From contig CAVQBG010000017.1 of assembly GCA_963710625.1 (NCBI GenBank), positions 124,001 through 188,000 of the forward strand: DNA of 64,000 nt, read 5' to 3'. This stretch comes from Sva-07 sp963710625 (lineage in GTDB: Bacteria > Actinomycetota > Acidimicrobiia > Acidimicrobiales > Ilumatobacteraceae). Shown piece by piece: positions 20,248 to 27,714 of this stretch (positions within the stretch are counted from its first letter, which is position 1; each line of letters begins with the position of its first letter). The translations under genes were made by a program, and so were the position numbers. The notes under the pieces are model-generated. The model saw only the letters and a list, made by a program, of their open reading frames with translations, had not been told where the DNA came from and made no database searches.

Positions 20248-21099
20248 ATGATCGACCAGGCGGTGACGCTGCCGGACGGACGAACCCTTGCGTACACCGA
20301 ACTCGGGGAGCCTGACGGCACGGCGGTGTTCTACTTCCACGGCGCGCCCGGTGGACGCCTCGAGCTCGCTGTCCTCGACGACGCGTTCCGCACCGCTGGC
20401 TTGCGCGTGATCACCGCCGACCGGCCCGGCTACGGAGGTTCGAGTCCGCTGGCCGGTCGAACCACGGCCGGATGGGCCGACGACGTCGCTGCCCTCGCCG
20501 ATCATCTCGGCATCGGCCGTTTCGCCGTGATGGGGCTGTCGTCCGGCGGCCCGTACACCGTCGCGTGCGCGGCGCTGCTCGGCGACCGCGTGTGCGGTGC
20601 CATCGTCGCTGCGGGCAACACCGACATGTCGTGGCCCGGCGCCGCCGATGGCTACCTGCAGTCGGAACTCGACCTCATGGCGATGGACGACGAACAGTCC
20701 GCGGTCGCATGGTGCGAGGAGCACTACGGCACCGACGGGTCGGGCTTCCTGAGCGGCGACCTGGACCTCGGACCGACCGACAACGCCTACCTCGCCGACG
20801 AGGTGAACCTGACCGGGTTGCTGACCGCGATGACCGAAGCGTTCCGCCAAGGCGTCGTCGGCTACGCCCACGACATCACCGTGCAGGGCCGACCGTGGAC
20901 CTTCGACCCGGCGACGATCACCGCGCCGGTCGTCGTGGTCCACGGCTCCGACGACCAGCTCGTCCCGCTGACCCACAGTCGCCACACCGCGATGTTGATC
21001 CCCGGCTCCGAACTGCGCGTGATCTCCGGACGCGGCCACCTGAGCCTGATCGACGAGTTCCCCGCGCTCGCCGAGGAGATCGTCGCCCCACTCCGCTGA
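20248..21099 (+). CDS. Alpha/beta-hydrolase
   Basis: A 283-residue alpha/beta-hydrolase. The oxyanion strand FYFHGAPGGR (about 28-37), the nucleophile elbow GLSSGG (Ser about 93), the acid loop VVHGSDDQLVP and the His in GRGHLSLIDEFP are all in order. The substrate is not predictable. The ATG at 20248 has no Shine-Dalgarno; TACCGT lies 6 nt upstream, fitting a leaderless transcript. The gene converges on the subtilase gene with only 3 bp between stop codons. Confidence 0.85.
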   Translation: MIDQAVTLPDGRTLAYTELGEPDGTAVFYFHGAPGGRLELAVLDDAFRTAGLRVITADRPGYGGSSPLAGRTTAGWADDVAALADHLGIGRFAVMGLSSGGPYTVACAALLGDRVCGAIVAAGNTDMSWPGAADGYLQSELDLMAMDDEQSAVAWCEEHYGTDGSGFLSGDLDLGPTDNAYLADEVNLTGLLTAMTEAFRQGVVGYAHDITVQGRPWTFDPATITAPVVVVHGSDDQLVPLTHSRHTAMLIPGSELRVISGRGHLSLIDEFPALAEEIVAPLR

Positions 21100-21102
21100 C
21101 GG

Positions 21103-23943
21103 TCAGCGCACTGGATCGCTGCTGTCGAACCAGCCGTTGACGTCCGCGATCACGTGCACCGGCACGGACGCATCGAAACACACCCGACCACCCACACCCG
21201 GCGGCACCACCACCGCATTCGCCACCGACTCCCCCACACCGAAATTCACCGACGACACCCACGGCACCGCACCACCACAACCGAACACCGTCACGAACCC
21301 CGGCGCCAACGCCCCCGTCACCGTCACATTCAACGACAACCCACCAACCCCCGACACCGGCACCCCACCCACACCCACCAACCCCACCGACAACGGCGAA
21401 CCCGGCACCACCCGACCCGCAGCAACACCCACCAACCCGCCAGCTGACCCCAACCGCGTGTCGAACAACCGAGCCGCCGCCACCGCATTGAACCCCTCAC
21501 CCTGCGCGAACCAGCCGTTGACGTCCGCGATCACGTGCACCGGCACGGACGCATCGAAACACACCCGACCACCCACACCCGGCGGCACCACCACCGCATT
21601 CGCCACCGACTCCCCCACACCGAAATTCACCGACGACACCCACGGCACCGCACCACCACAACCGAACACCGTCACGAACCCCGGCGCCAACGCCCCCGTC
21701 ACCGTCACATTCAACGACAACCCACCAACCCCCGACACCGGCACCCCACCCACACCCACCAACCCCACCGACAACGGCGAACCCGGCACCACCCGACCCG
21801 CAGCAACACCCACCAACCCGCCAGCTGACCCCAACCGCGTGTCGAACAACCGAGCCGCCGCCACCGCATTGAACCCCTCACCCTGCGCGAACCAGCCGTT
21901 GACGTCCGCGATCACGTGCACCGGCACGGACGCATCGAAACACACCCGACCACCCACACCCGGCGGCACCACCACCGCATTCGCCACCGACTCCCCCACA
22001 CCGAAATTCACCGACGACACCCACGGCACCGCACCACCACAACCGAACACCGTCACGAACCCCGGCGCCAACGCCCCCGTCACCGTCACATTCAACGACA
22101 ACCCACCAACCCCCGACACCGGCACCCCACCCACACCCACCAACCCCACCGACAACGGCGAACCCGGCACCACCCGACCCGCAGCAACACCCACCAACCC
22201 GCCAGCTGACCCCAACCGCGTGTCGAACAACCGAGCCGCCGCCACCGCGTTGTAGGTCGGCCACCACGTGAACGGCGCCGACAGCGCCGGCGGGCCGACA
22301 CCCTTGCGGTTCTGCGCCACGACGCTGACGGTGTACTGCCGGCCGGATTCGAGCCCGTCGATCACACACGTCAATGGGCCCACAACCCACGTACACGTCC
22401 GCCCACCGGGCTCGGCCGTCGCCACGTAGCCCTCGATCGGCGACCCGCCATCGTTCGGCGCCGTCCACGAGACCTGTGCGGCCCCTCGAGACGTCGACAC
22501 GGTCACCCCTTCCGGCGCAGCGGGTGTCGACACCAGTGCGGCCGCGGCACGAACCGCTGAACCCGCATCGAGTAGCCCCGCGCCGCAGTAGTACGACGCC
22601 GTGGGGTCGCTCGAGCAGGTGAACTCGGACCCCCGTGGTGAGGTTGGGAACGGCCGGGCCGTCTGCTTCAAGATCTGTTCCACCTGCGCGGGCGACAGGC
22701 TCCCGTTCACGGCAAGCATCAACGAGACGACCCCCGACACGTGCGGTGCAGCCATGCTGGTGCCCTGTTTGAACGCATAGGTCCAACCGGACGGTGAGAG
22801 GTCGGCGGTGACGGTGCCCGCGTTCGACAGCGACAAGATGCCGTCGGTTTCGGCCGTGAACTTCAGGCCCCCCGGAGCTGCGATGTCGACGATCGGTCCG
22901 TAGTTCGAGTAGTCCGCACGGTCACCGAATCTGGTCGTGGCCGCAACGGCGATCACGTTGTTGCAGACGGCAGGCGAGTACGGCTCGTCCGCCAGGCTCC
23001 GATTGCGGTTGCCGGCAGCGACGACGACGACGGACCCGCGGTCGACAGCATCGTCGATCGCGCTCTGCTCGATCATCGAGCAGTGCGAGACGCCACCGAG
23101 GCTGACGTTGATGACGCGGGCCGGCGTCGGGTTGGGCGGAGCGCCATCGATGGGCGCACCGGCGGCCCAACGGATGCCGGCCGCCACGTCGCTGACCCGC
23201 CCGCCACACGAGCCGATGACGCGCACGGGTTGGACCCGCGATCCGCGATCGATTCCGGCGATCCCGATCGAATTGTCCCCCTCGGCGCCCGAGATGCCGG
23301 CCGTATGAAGCCCGTGCCACGTGCTCGGCTTTCCGTCGCACGGATCGCCCGAATCCGTCGGGTCGGCGTCCCACCCGTCGCCGTCGTTCGACATCCACGG
23401 CTCTGACACGAAGTCCCAGCCCGCCACCAGACGACCATCGATGTCGGGGTGCGGAAGGCTGCCCGTGTCGATCACCGCAAGGGTGACCGAGCCCGACCCG
23501 AGTGTGACGTCCCAGGCCTCCACGACACCGATACCGAACCGGGTCGGATCCGCCGACTCGAGGCTCCACTGGTCGCCGAAATACGGGTCGTTCGTGGTGG
23601 AGGCGATCTGACGCCAACCATCGGGCTCGGCCGCGGCGACCACGCCTGCGGCCACGAGATCATCGGCCAACTCCTCGGCCTCGGTGAGGCTGACCGGAGT
23701 GTTCAACTCGACGATCTCGAATTCGGGCTTGTCGAGAACTCCCTGATCAGTCGACAACCCAGACTCTGGAGAGATCGGGCGCACGAGCAGCTGGTCGACC
23801 AGCAGATCCGCAGCATCGTCGGCCTGTTTCGATTGAACGGTCGAGGAAGATGCTCCGGTAGCCGACAACGCCAGCATCACTGCGGCCAGACACGCCGCTG
23901 TCCGGCTCGTTCGTCGCCGGACCGGCCGATCGTTCATCTGCAC
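21103..23943 (-). CDS. Secreted subtilisin-like protease with FN3 and three identical C-terminal repeats
   Basis: A 946-residue S8 protease (GTG 23943; ATG 23937 possible). A signal peptide (about 1-35), an inhibitor-like propeptide (about 45-110) and the catalytic domain (about 125-465) are visible. The triad sits in VIDTGSLPHPD (Asp), WHGLHTAGI (His) and GTSMAAPHVSG (Ser), with AAGN for the oxyanion Asn. A fibronectin type III domain (about 475-565) follows. Then come three copies of a 127-residue beta domain starting AAARLFDTR and ending VIADVNGWF. Two Cys per repeat could form a disulfide. The repeats are essentially identical at DNA level. A related domain occurs in the next two genes upstream. 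Confidence 0.9.
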   Translation of the reverse strand: MQMNDRPVRRRTSRTAACLAAVMLALSATGASSSTVQSKQADDAADLLVDQLLVRPISPESGLSTDQGVLDKPEFEIVELNTPVSLTEAEELADDLVAAGVVAAAEPDGWRQIASTTNDPYFGDQWSLESADPTRFGIGVVEAWDVTLGSGSVTLAVIDTGSLPHPDIDGRLVAGWDFVSEPWMSNDGDGWDADPTDSGDPCDGKPSTWHGLHTAGISGAEGDNSIGIAGIDRGSRVQPVRVIGSCGGRVSDVAAGIRWAAGAPIDGAPPNPTPARVINVSLGGVSHCSMIEQSAIDDAVDRGSVVVVAAGNRNRSLADEPYSPAVCNNVIAVAATTRFGDRADYSNYGPIVDIAAPGGLKFTAETDGILSLSNAGTVTADLSPSGWTYAFKQGTSMAAPHVSGVVSLMLAVNGSLSPAQVEQILKQTARPFPTSPRGSEFTCSSDPTASYYCGAGLLDAGSAVRAAAALVSTPAAPEGVTVSTSRGAAQVSWTAPNDGGSPIEGYVATAEPGGRTCTWVVGPLTCVIDGLESGRQYTVSVVAQNRKGVGPPALSAPFTWWPTYNAVAAARLFDTRLGSAGGLVGVAAGRVVPGSPLSVGLVGVGGVPVSGVGGLSLNVTVTGALAPGFVTVFGCGGAVPWVSSVNFGVGESVANAVVVPPGVGGRVCFDASVPVHVIADVNGWFAQGEGFNAVAAARLFDTRLGSAGGLVGVAAGRVVPGSPLSVGLVGVGGVPVSGVGGLSLNVTVTGALAPGFVTVFGCGGAVPWVSSVNFGVGESVANAVVVPPGVGGRVCFDASVPVHVIADVNGWFAQGEGFNAVAAARLFDTRLGSAGGLVGVAAGRVVPGSPLSVGLVGVGGVPVSGVGGLSLNVTVTGALAPGFVTVFGCGGAVPWVSSVNFGVGESVANAVVVPPGVGGRVCFDASVPVHVIADVNGWFDSSDPVR
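21126..22248. repeat. Three tandem 381-bp repeats within the protease gene
   Basis: Copies start at 21126, 21507 and 21888. The third diverges at 22249, 361 bp into the unit. I find no difference among the copies in the stretches compared, and the three translations are the same in all frames. The coding strand is made almost only of G, T and some C, so the plus strand is A/C-rich. Such uniform repeats suggest recent duplication or constant gene conversion, and are prone to length change and misassembly. Confidence 0.93.
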
Positions 23944-23949
23944 CGACGC

Positions 23950-23992
23950 GGGATCGGCGGTCGCCCGGCGAGCCGGAGTGACCGCCGATCCC
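23950..23992. terminator. Hairpin with 13-bp perfect stem between two secreted-protein genes
   Basis: Arms 23950-23962 and 23980-23992 are perfectly complementary (GGGATCGGCGGTC type), with a 17-nt GC-rich loop. It follows the stop of the gene at 24011-25042 and precedes the protease start. No T-run follows, so it is either an intrinsic terminator of the GC-rich kind or an mRNA-stabilising structure. Confidence 0.55.
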
Positions 23993-24010
23993 TTCGAGGA
24001 GCTGCGTGGC

Positions 24011-25042
24011 TCAGTCGTCCGAGTCCAGACCTGATTCCGCTGACGTGGCGGTCAACGTGCCTCCGGGTACGAACAGTACGTCGAGCGTCGCATCGTCGTA
24101 CGCAGTCGTCGCAGCCGCCGGCGCACTGAGCGAGAGGCTCACGGTATGAGTGCCTGCCGCAACAGCAGCTGCGCCATTGGTCGAGCACTGCCCGTCGTCT
24201 GTTGCCGCAAGGGTGAGCCTGCGGTCCGTGTCGGCGAAGTCCGGTAGGCCGGCCAACGCGCAGGAGTAGTCGCCGGCGGCGACGGGTGGGTCGATCAATG
24301 CGCTGCCGACCGCCTGAATGACACCGGCGACTGGAGCATTGATGGTCACGGTCAGCACCTGCGTGCCCGAATTGACGGCCAGCTGGCCGACATCTCCTTC
24401 ACGGGCGCTCCGGGCAATCGGCAGGGCGGTGGCATTGGCCTTCGTTGCCACATCGGCAACGAGTTCCTGCAAGCCGGTGCTGGTCGTGTAGCCGACGACG
24501 TCGATCAGGATGTCGGTGGTCGGTCCGAGAGTGCCCAGAGCGTTCCAGGTGATGTCGATCTTGCCGGCATTCGTTCCGGAGGTCGGCATCGACACCTGCA
24601 CCGCGTTCGGCACCGTCACGCCAGCGGTGACGTTCAGCGACGACGTGGTGGGCGCTCCGGTGGCGTCACCGGGGCGGATCGAGATGAACCCGTTCGCCGT
24701 CGCACCGACGGCGGTCACGTTCAGCAACACACCGGTGGAGCCGGTGGGAACGACCACCTTCGTTCCGGTCGCGGTCGGTACCGATCCGGTCACCTGCAGC
24801 TTCTGCGCCACCGGCGACACGAACGGACCGGCCAGGCCCAGATTCACGGGATCGCGCGTATCGAGGATGCGCTCCGGTGTGACGTTGACGATCGTCGACT
24901 CCGCCGGACCGGGCGCCGCCTGGGCGACCAGCATGCCGCCGGCGCCGAGACTCACTGCAATGGCTGCGCCGATGGCGGCCCATCGCGATCTCCACAAGCT
25001 CGTGCGTGTCGAATCGGTTGGTCGGTCTTGTCGTGTGAACAT
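24011..25042 (-). CDS. Secreted protein with RILDTR-type beta domain, paralogue 1
   Basis: A 343-residue exported protein. I chose ATG 25042 because the N-terminus then matches the neighbouring paralogue (LWRSRWAAIGAA, followed by GAGGMLVAQA); the frame is open for 34 more codons. The signal peptide is about residues 15-45. Residues 50-185 form a beta domain starting ERILDTRDPVN and ending ILIDVVGY, related to the repeats of the protease. A short helical linker follows, then a second beta domain (about 200-330) with two Cys. The function is unknown; such domains are common on actinobacterial surface proteins. Confidence 0.7.
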   Translation of the reverse strand: MFTRQDRPTDSTRTSLWRSRWAAIGAAIAVSLGAGGMLVAQAAPGPAESTIVNVTPERILDTRDPVNLGLAGPFVSPVAQKLQVTGSVPTATGTKVVVPTGSTGVLLNVTAVGATANGFISIRPGDATGAPTTSSLNVTAGVTVPNAVQVSMPTSGTNAGKIDITWNALGTLGPTTDILIDVVGYTTSTGLQELVADVATKANATALPIARSAREGDVGQLAVNSGTQVLTVTINAPVAGVIQAVGSALIDPPVAAGDYSCALAGLPDFADTDRRLTLAATDDGQCSTNGAAAVAAGTHTVSLSLSAPAAATTAYDDATLDVLFVPGGTLTATSAESGLDSDD

Positions 25043-25264
25043 TTCAGAACCCCCAGTTCCAGTCGGGCCACCCCCACGGCGACCGGGACCAGTGTCGGTC
25101 GTCTCAGTGGAACCGTCAAGCGATTCCTGTGCCCCATCCGTCACACCGCCGTCGACCGACGACCCCAGCGTGAGGTCGCCCGCCGTTCGGCAGCCATTGC
25201 CCAGATCCCTAACGTGTCAGTTCTCGACAACGTTCATGTTGACGGTCTGTCTGAAGGATGCCCG

Positions 25265-26248
25265 TCAGGACTTCCCGTCCTCGCCAGTGCCCGTCAAGGG
25301 TGCTGTCGCCGCGCCAGTCTTTCCCGGAATTGCCATGCAGATCGCGTGTGCTCGGATCTCGATTGACGCGATCGTTCCTCCAGAGACGTTGCGGTACCAG
25401 GCGAACCATCCAGTGGGATTGGCGCTGTCGTATGGCGACGAGAAAGTACCGTCCAGGACCACGCCGCTGCTGCTGTTCGACGCGCCGCCGCCGACAGGGC
25501 TCATCCCGCTCGGACAGGTCACCGTGATGCTCCTCAGCGAACCATCTGTCCATGCCGTCTCGGTTGACGCAGCTTTGACAGCCGCATACCCCTGCGGATA
25601 CCTCGCGTCGGACTCGACCTTCGTGTACACATCGGCAGCGTTCGCCTTCGTGGCCACCTTGGCGACGAGTTCCTGCAGGCCGGTGTTGGTCATGTAACCA
25701 ACCACGTCGACCAGGATGTCCGTCGTCGGGCCGGCCACACCGTATGCGTTGTAGGTGATGTCGATCTTGCCGGCGTTGGCCCCCGACGTCGGCAACGCCA
25801 CTTGCACCGCGTTCGGCAAGTTCTGCCCTGCCGTCACGTTCAACGACGATGTCGCGGGAGCGCCCGTCGCGTCACCCGGACGGATCGAGATGAACCCGGC
25901 CGCCGTCGGCCCCACTGCCGTCACGTTCAGCAGCACGCCGGTTGCGCCCGTCGGAACGACGGTCTTGTTCCCCGTGGTCGTCGCCACCGATCCAGTGACC
26001 TGCAACTTCTGCGACACCGGCGACACGAACGGGCCGGCGAGGCCCACGTTCACCGGGTCGCGTGTGTCCATGATGCGCTCCGGCGTCACCGTCACGATCG
26101 TCGACTCCGATAGGCCAGGATCGGCCTGAGCGACGAGCATGCCACCGGCTCCGAAACTCACGGCGACGGCTGCGCCGATGGCCGCCCATCTCGATCGCCA
26201 CAAGCCTGGGCGCGTCGGATCGGCCGTTCGATTCCTGAGTGTGATCAT
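25265..26248 (-). CDS. Secreted protein with RILDTR-type beta domain, paralogue 2
   Basis: A 327-residue paralogue of the next gene downstream. The start ATG 26248 gives an N-terminus that aligns with it; the sequence just upstream (GAGTTCTGAC) also resembles the paralogue's leader. A signal peptide is followed by the beta domain ERIMDTRDPVN ... ILVDVVGY (about 48-185). A helical linker contains KVATKANAADVYTKVESDARY, like the neck of trimeric fibre proteins. A different C-terminal domain (about 225-327) has GGGASNSSSG and several aromatic residues. Only the N-terminal two thirds is shared, so the C-terminal module has been swapped. Confidence 0.7.
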   Translation of the reverse strand: MITLRNRTADPTRPGLWRSRWAAIGAAVAVSFGAGGMLVAQADPGLSESTIVTVTPERIMDTRDPVNVGLAGPFVSPVSQKLQVTGSVATTTGNKTVVPTGATGVLLNVTAVGPTAAGFISIRPGDATGAPATSSLNVTAGQNLPNAVQVALPTSGANAGKIDITYNAYGVAGPTTDILVDVVGYMTNTGLQELVAKVATKANAADVYTKVESDARYPQGYAAVKAASTETAWTDGSLRSITVTCPSGMSPVGGGASNSSSGVVLDGTFSSPYDSANPTGWFAWYRNVSGGTIASIEIRAHAICMAIPGKTGAATAPLTGTGEDGKS

Positions 26249-26383
26249 GTCAGAACTCCCTTGTTCTGGTGTTCGGTCACTCGAACAGTGACCTACCAGG
26301 AGTCTGAACCCCATCTGTGAGACGGTCAAGCGAACGGCCCGATGCCATCGGGCACAGCGTTGTCCGATCGGTACGATCCAGTC

Positions 26384-27133
26384 ATGACCGGAACACTCGT
26401 GATCCTCCGCCACGGCCAGTCGGAGTGGAACCTCGCCAACCTCTTCACCGGCTGGCACGACGTCCCCCTCACCGAGAAAGGCGCTACCGAGGCGACCGCC
26501 GCCGGCGTCACGATGGCCGAGGCCGGTCTCCGCTTCGACACGTCACACACGTCGTTGCAGACCCGAGCGGTCGTCACCCAGAATCTCGCGCTCGCCGCGA
26601 TGGACCAGTCGTGGCTGCCGGTACAGCGCAGTTGGCGCCTCAACGAGCGCCACTACGGAGCACTCCAGGGTCTCGACAAGAAGGAGACCACCGAGCGCCA
26701 CGGCGCCGAGCAGGTGCACGCCTGGCGCCGTGGCTACGCGACACCACCGCCACCGGTGCCGCTCGACAGCCCCGAACACCCGATCAACGATCCCCGGTAC
26801 GCACACCTGCCACCCGACGTGCTGCCGGCGAGCGAATGCCTGAAGGACGTCGTCGAACGGGTCCTGCCGTACTGGTACGACCAGATCGCACCGCAACTGC
26901 TGGCCGGCCTCGACGTGCTCGTGACCGCCCACGGGAACTCACTGCGCGGGTTGCTCAAACACCTCGAGGACGTGAGCGACGACGACATCGCCGACGTCAA
27001 CATCCCGACCGGCGCACCGCGCCAGTACCGCTTCGACGACCGTCTCGGGGTCGTGTCAGCGGACTATCTCGGTGATGCCGACGCCGTTGCGGCCGCCGCT
27101 GCAGCGGTCGCCGCACAGGCCGGCACGGCCTGA
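26384..27133 (+). CDS. gpmA: 2,3-bisphosphoglycerate-dependent phosphoglycerate mutase
   Basis: A 249-residue glycolytic mutase interconverting 3- and 2-phosphoglycerate. The catalytic LRHGQSEWN (phospho-His about 10) is followed by LFTGWHDVPLT, then LNERHYGALQG and VTAHGNSLRG (second His). The start ATG 26384 has TACGAT 6 nt upstream and no Shine-Dalgarno, suggesting a leaderless transcript. The C-terminus is Ala-rich. Confidence 0.95.
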   Translation: MTGTLVILRHGQSEWNLANLFTGWHDVPLTEKGATEATAAGVTMAEAGLRFDTSHTSLQTRAVVTQNLALAAMDQSWLPVQRSWRLNERHYGALQGLDKKETTERHGAEQVHAWRRGYATPPPPVPLDSPEHPINDPRYAHLPPDVLPASECLKDVVERVLPYWYDQIAPQLLAGLDVLVTAHGNSLRGLLKHLEDVSDDDIADVNIPTGAPRQYRFDDRLGVVSADYLGDADAVAAAAAAVAAQAGTA

Positions 27134-27205
27134 CACGCGCATTCCTCGGGGCGCCAGGTGCTCCGTTGCGCTCCGGAGTGCGCGAAAAGACCTAGTGTTC
27201 GCAAC

Positions 27206-27631
27206 ATGGCGAGCAAGAAACAACACCTGGAAACCCTGCGCACGGTTTCGCTGTTCAGCGCGTGCAGCACGAAGGAACTCGAGAAGGTGGCCAAGGCCAG
27301 CGACGAGATCCACATGACCGCTGGCACCCTCATCGTCGACCAGGGTCAAACCGGTCGCGAGGCGTTCATCGTGCTCGATGGCGAGATCGAGATCAAACGC
27401 AACAATCGCAAGGTGGCGACACTCGGCTCCGGCGCCGTGGTCGGTGAGTTGTCACTGCTCGACCACGGCCCGCGCACCGCCACCGCGATCTGCTCGACCG
27501 ACTGCACCCTGCTCGTGATCGACCAGCGACGCTTCCTCGGAGTGCTCGACGCGGTTCCCGCTATCACGCACAAGCTGCTCTCCGCTCTTGCAGCACGCAT
27601 CCGCGAACTCGACCGCCAGAACTTCGGCTGA
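27206..27631 (+). CDS. Stand-alone cyclic-nucleotide-binding domain protein
   Basis: A 141-residue CRP-like sensor domain without a DNA-binding domain. The beta-roll motifs are clear: LIVDQGQTGREAFIVLDGE, then GAVVGELSLLDHGPRTATAIC, where GEL...RTA is the phosphate-binding cassette. The conserved Glu and Arg are present, so nucleotide binding is plausible. TAGTGT lies 7 nt before the ATG (leaderless type). It precedes a membrane Fe-S oxidoreductase gene by 83 bp, but a palindrome sits between them. Confidence 0.85.
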   Translation: MASKKQHLETLRTVSLFSACSTKELEKVAKASDEIHMTAGTLIVDQGQTGREAFIVLDGEIEIKRNNRKVATLGSGAVVGELSLLDHGPRTATAICSTDCTLLVIDQRRFLGVLDAVPAITHKLLSALAARIRELDRQNFG

Positions 27632-27636
27632 GCATC

Positions 27637-27661
27637 GCATCTGGGGTCTGACCCCAGGTGC
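27637..27661. repeat. Palindrome with GGGGTCTGACCCC core
   Basis: The core CTGGGGTCTGACCCCAG (27641-27657) is perfectly self-complementary apart from the central base, and the outer arms extend it to 25 nt with one mismatch. It lies just after the cyclic-nucleotide-binding gene and may act as its terminator. It belongs to the same family as those at 15301, 44648 and 45917. Confidence 0.8.
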
Positions 27662-27714
27662 AACGACAGCGGACATGACCGCGCGGAGGGGCAACGACTA
27701 GCGTTGCCGCCGAC

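Noticed and set aside
21137..22255. A 372-residue Thr/Pro-rich plus-strand frame with three identical repeats
   Set aside because: It is the antisense shadow of the protease repeat array; no ribosome-binding site, and the minus-strand frame has clear catalytic motifs.
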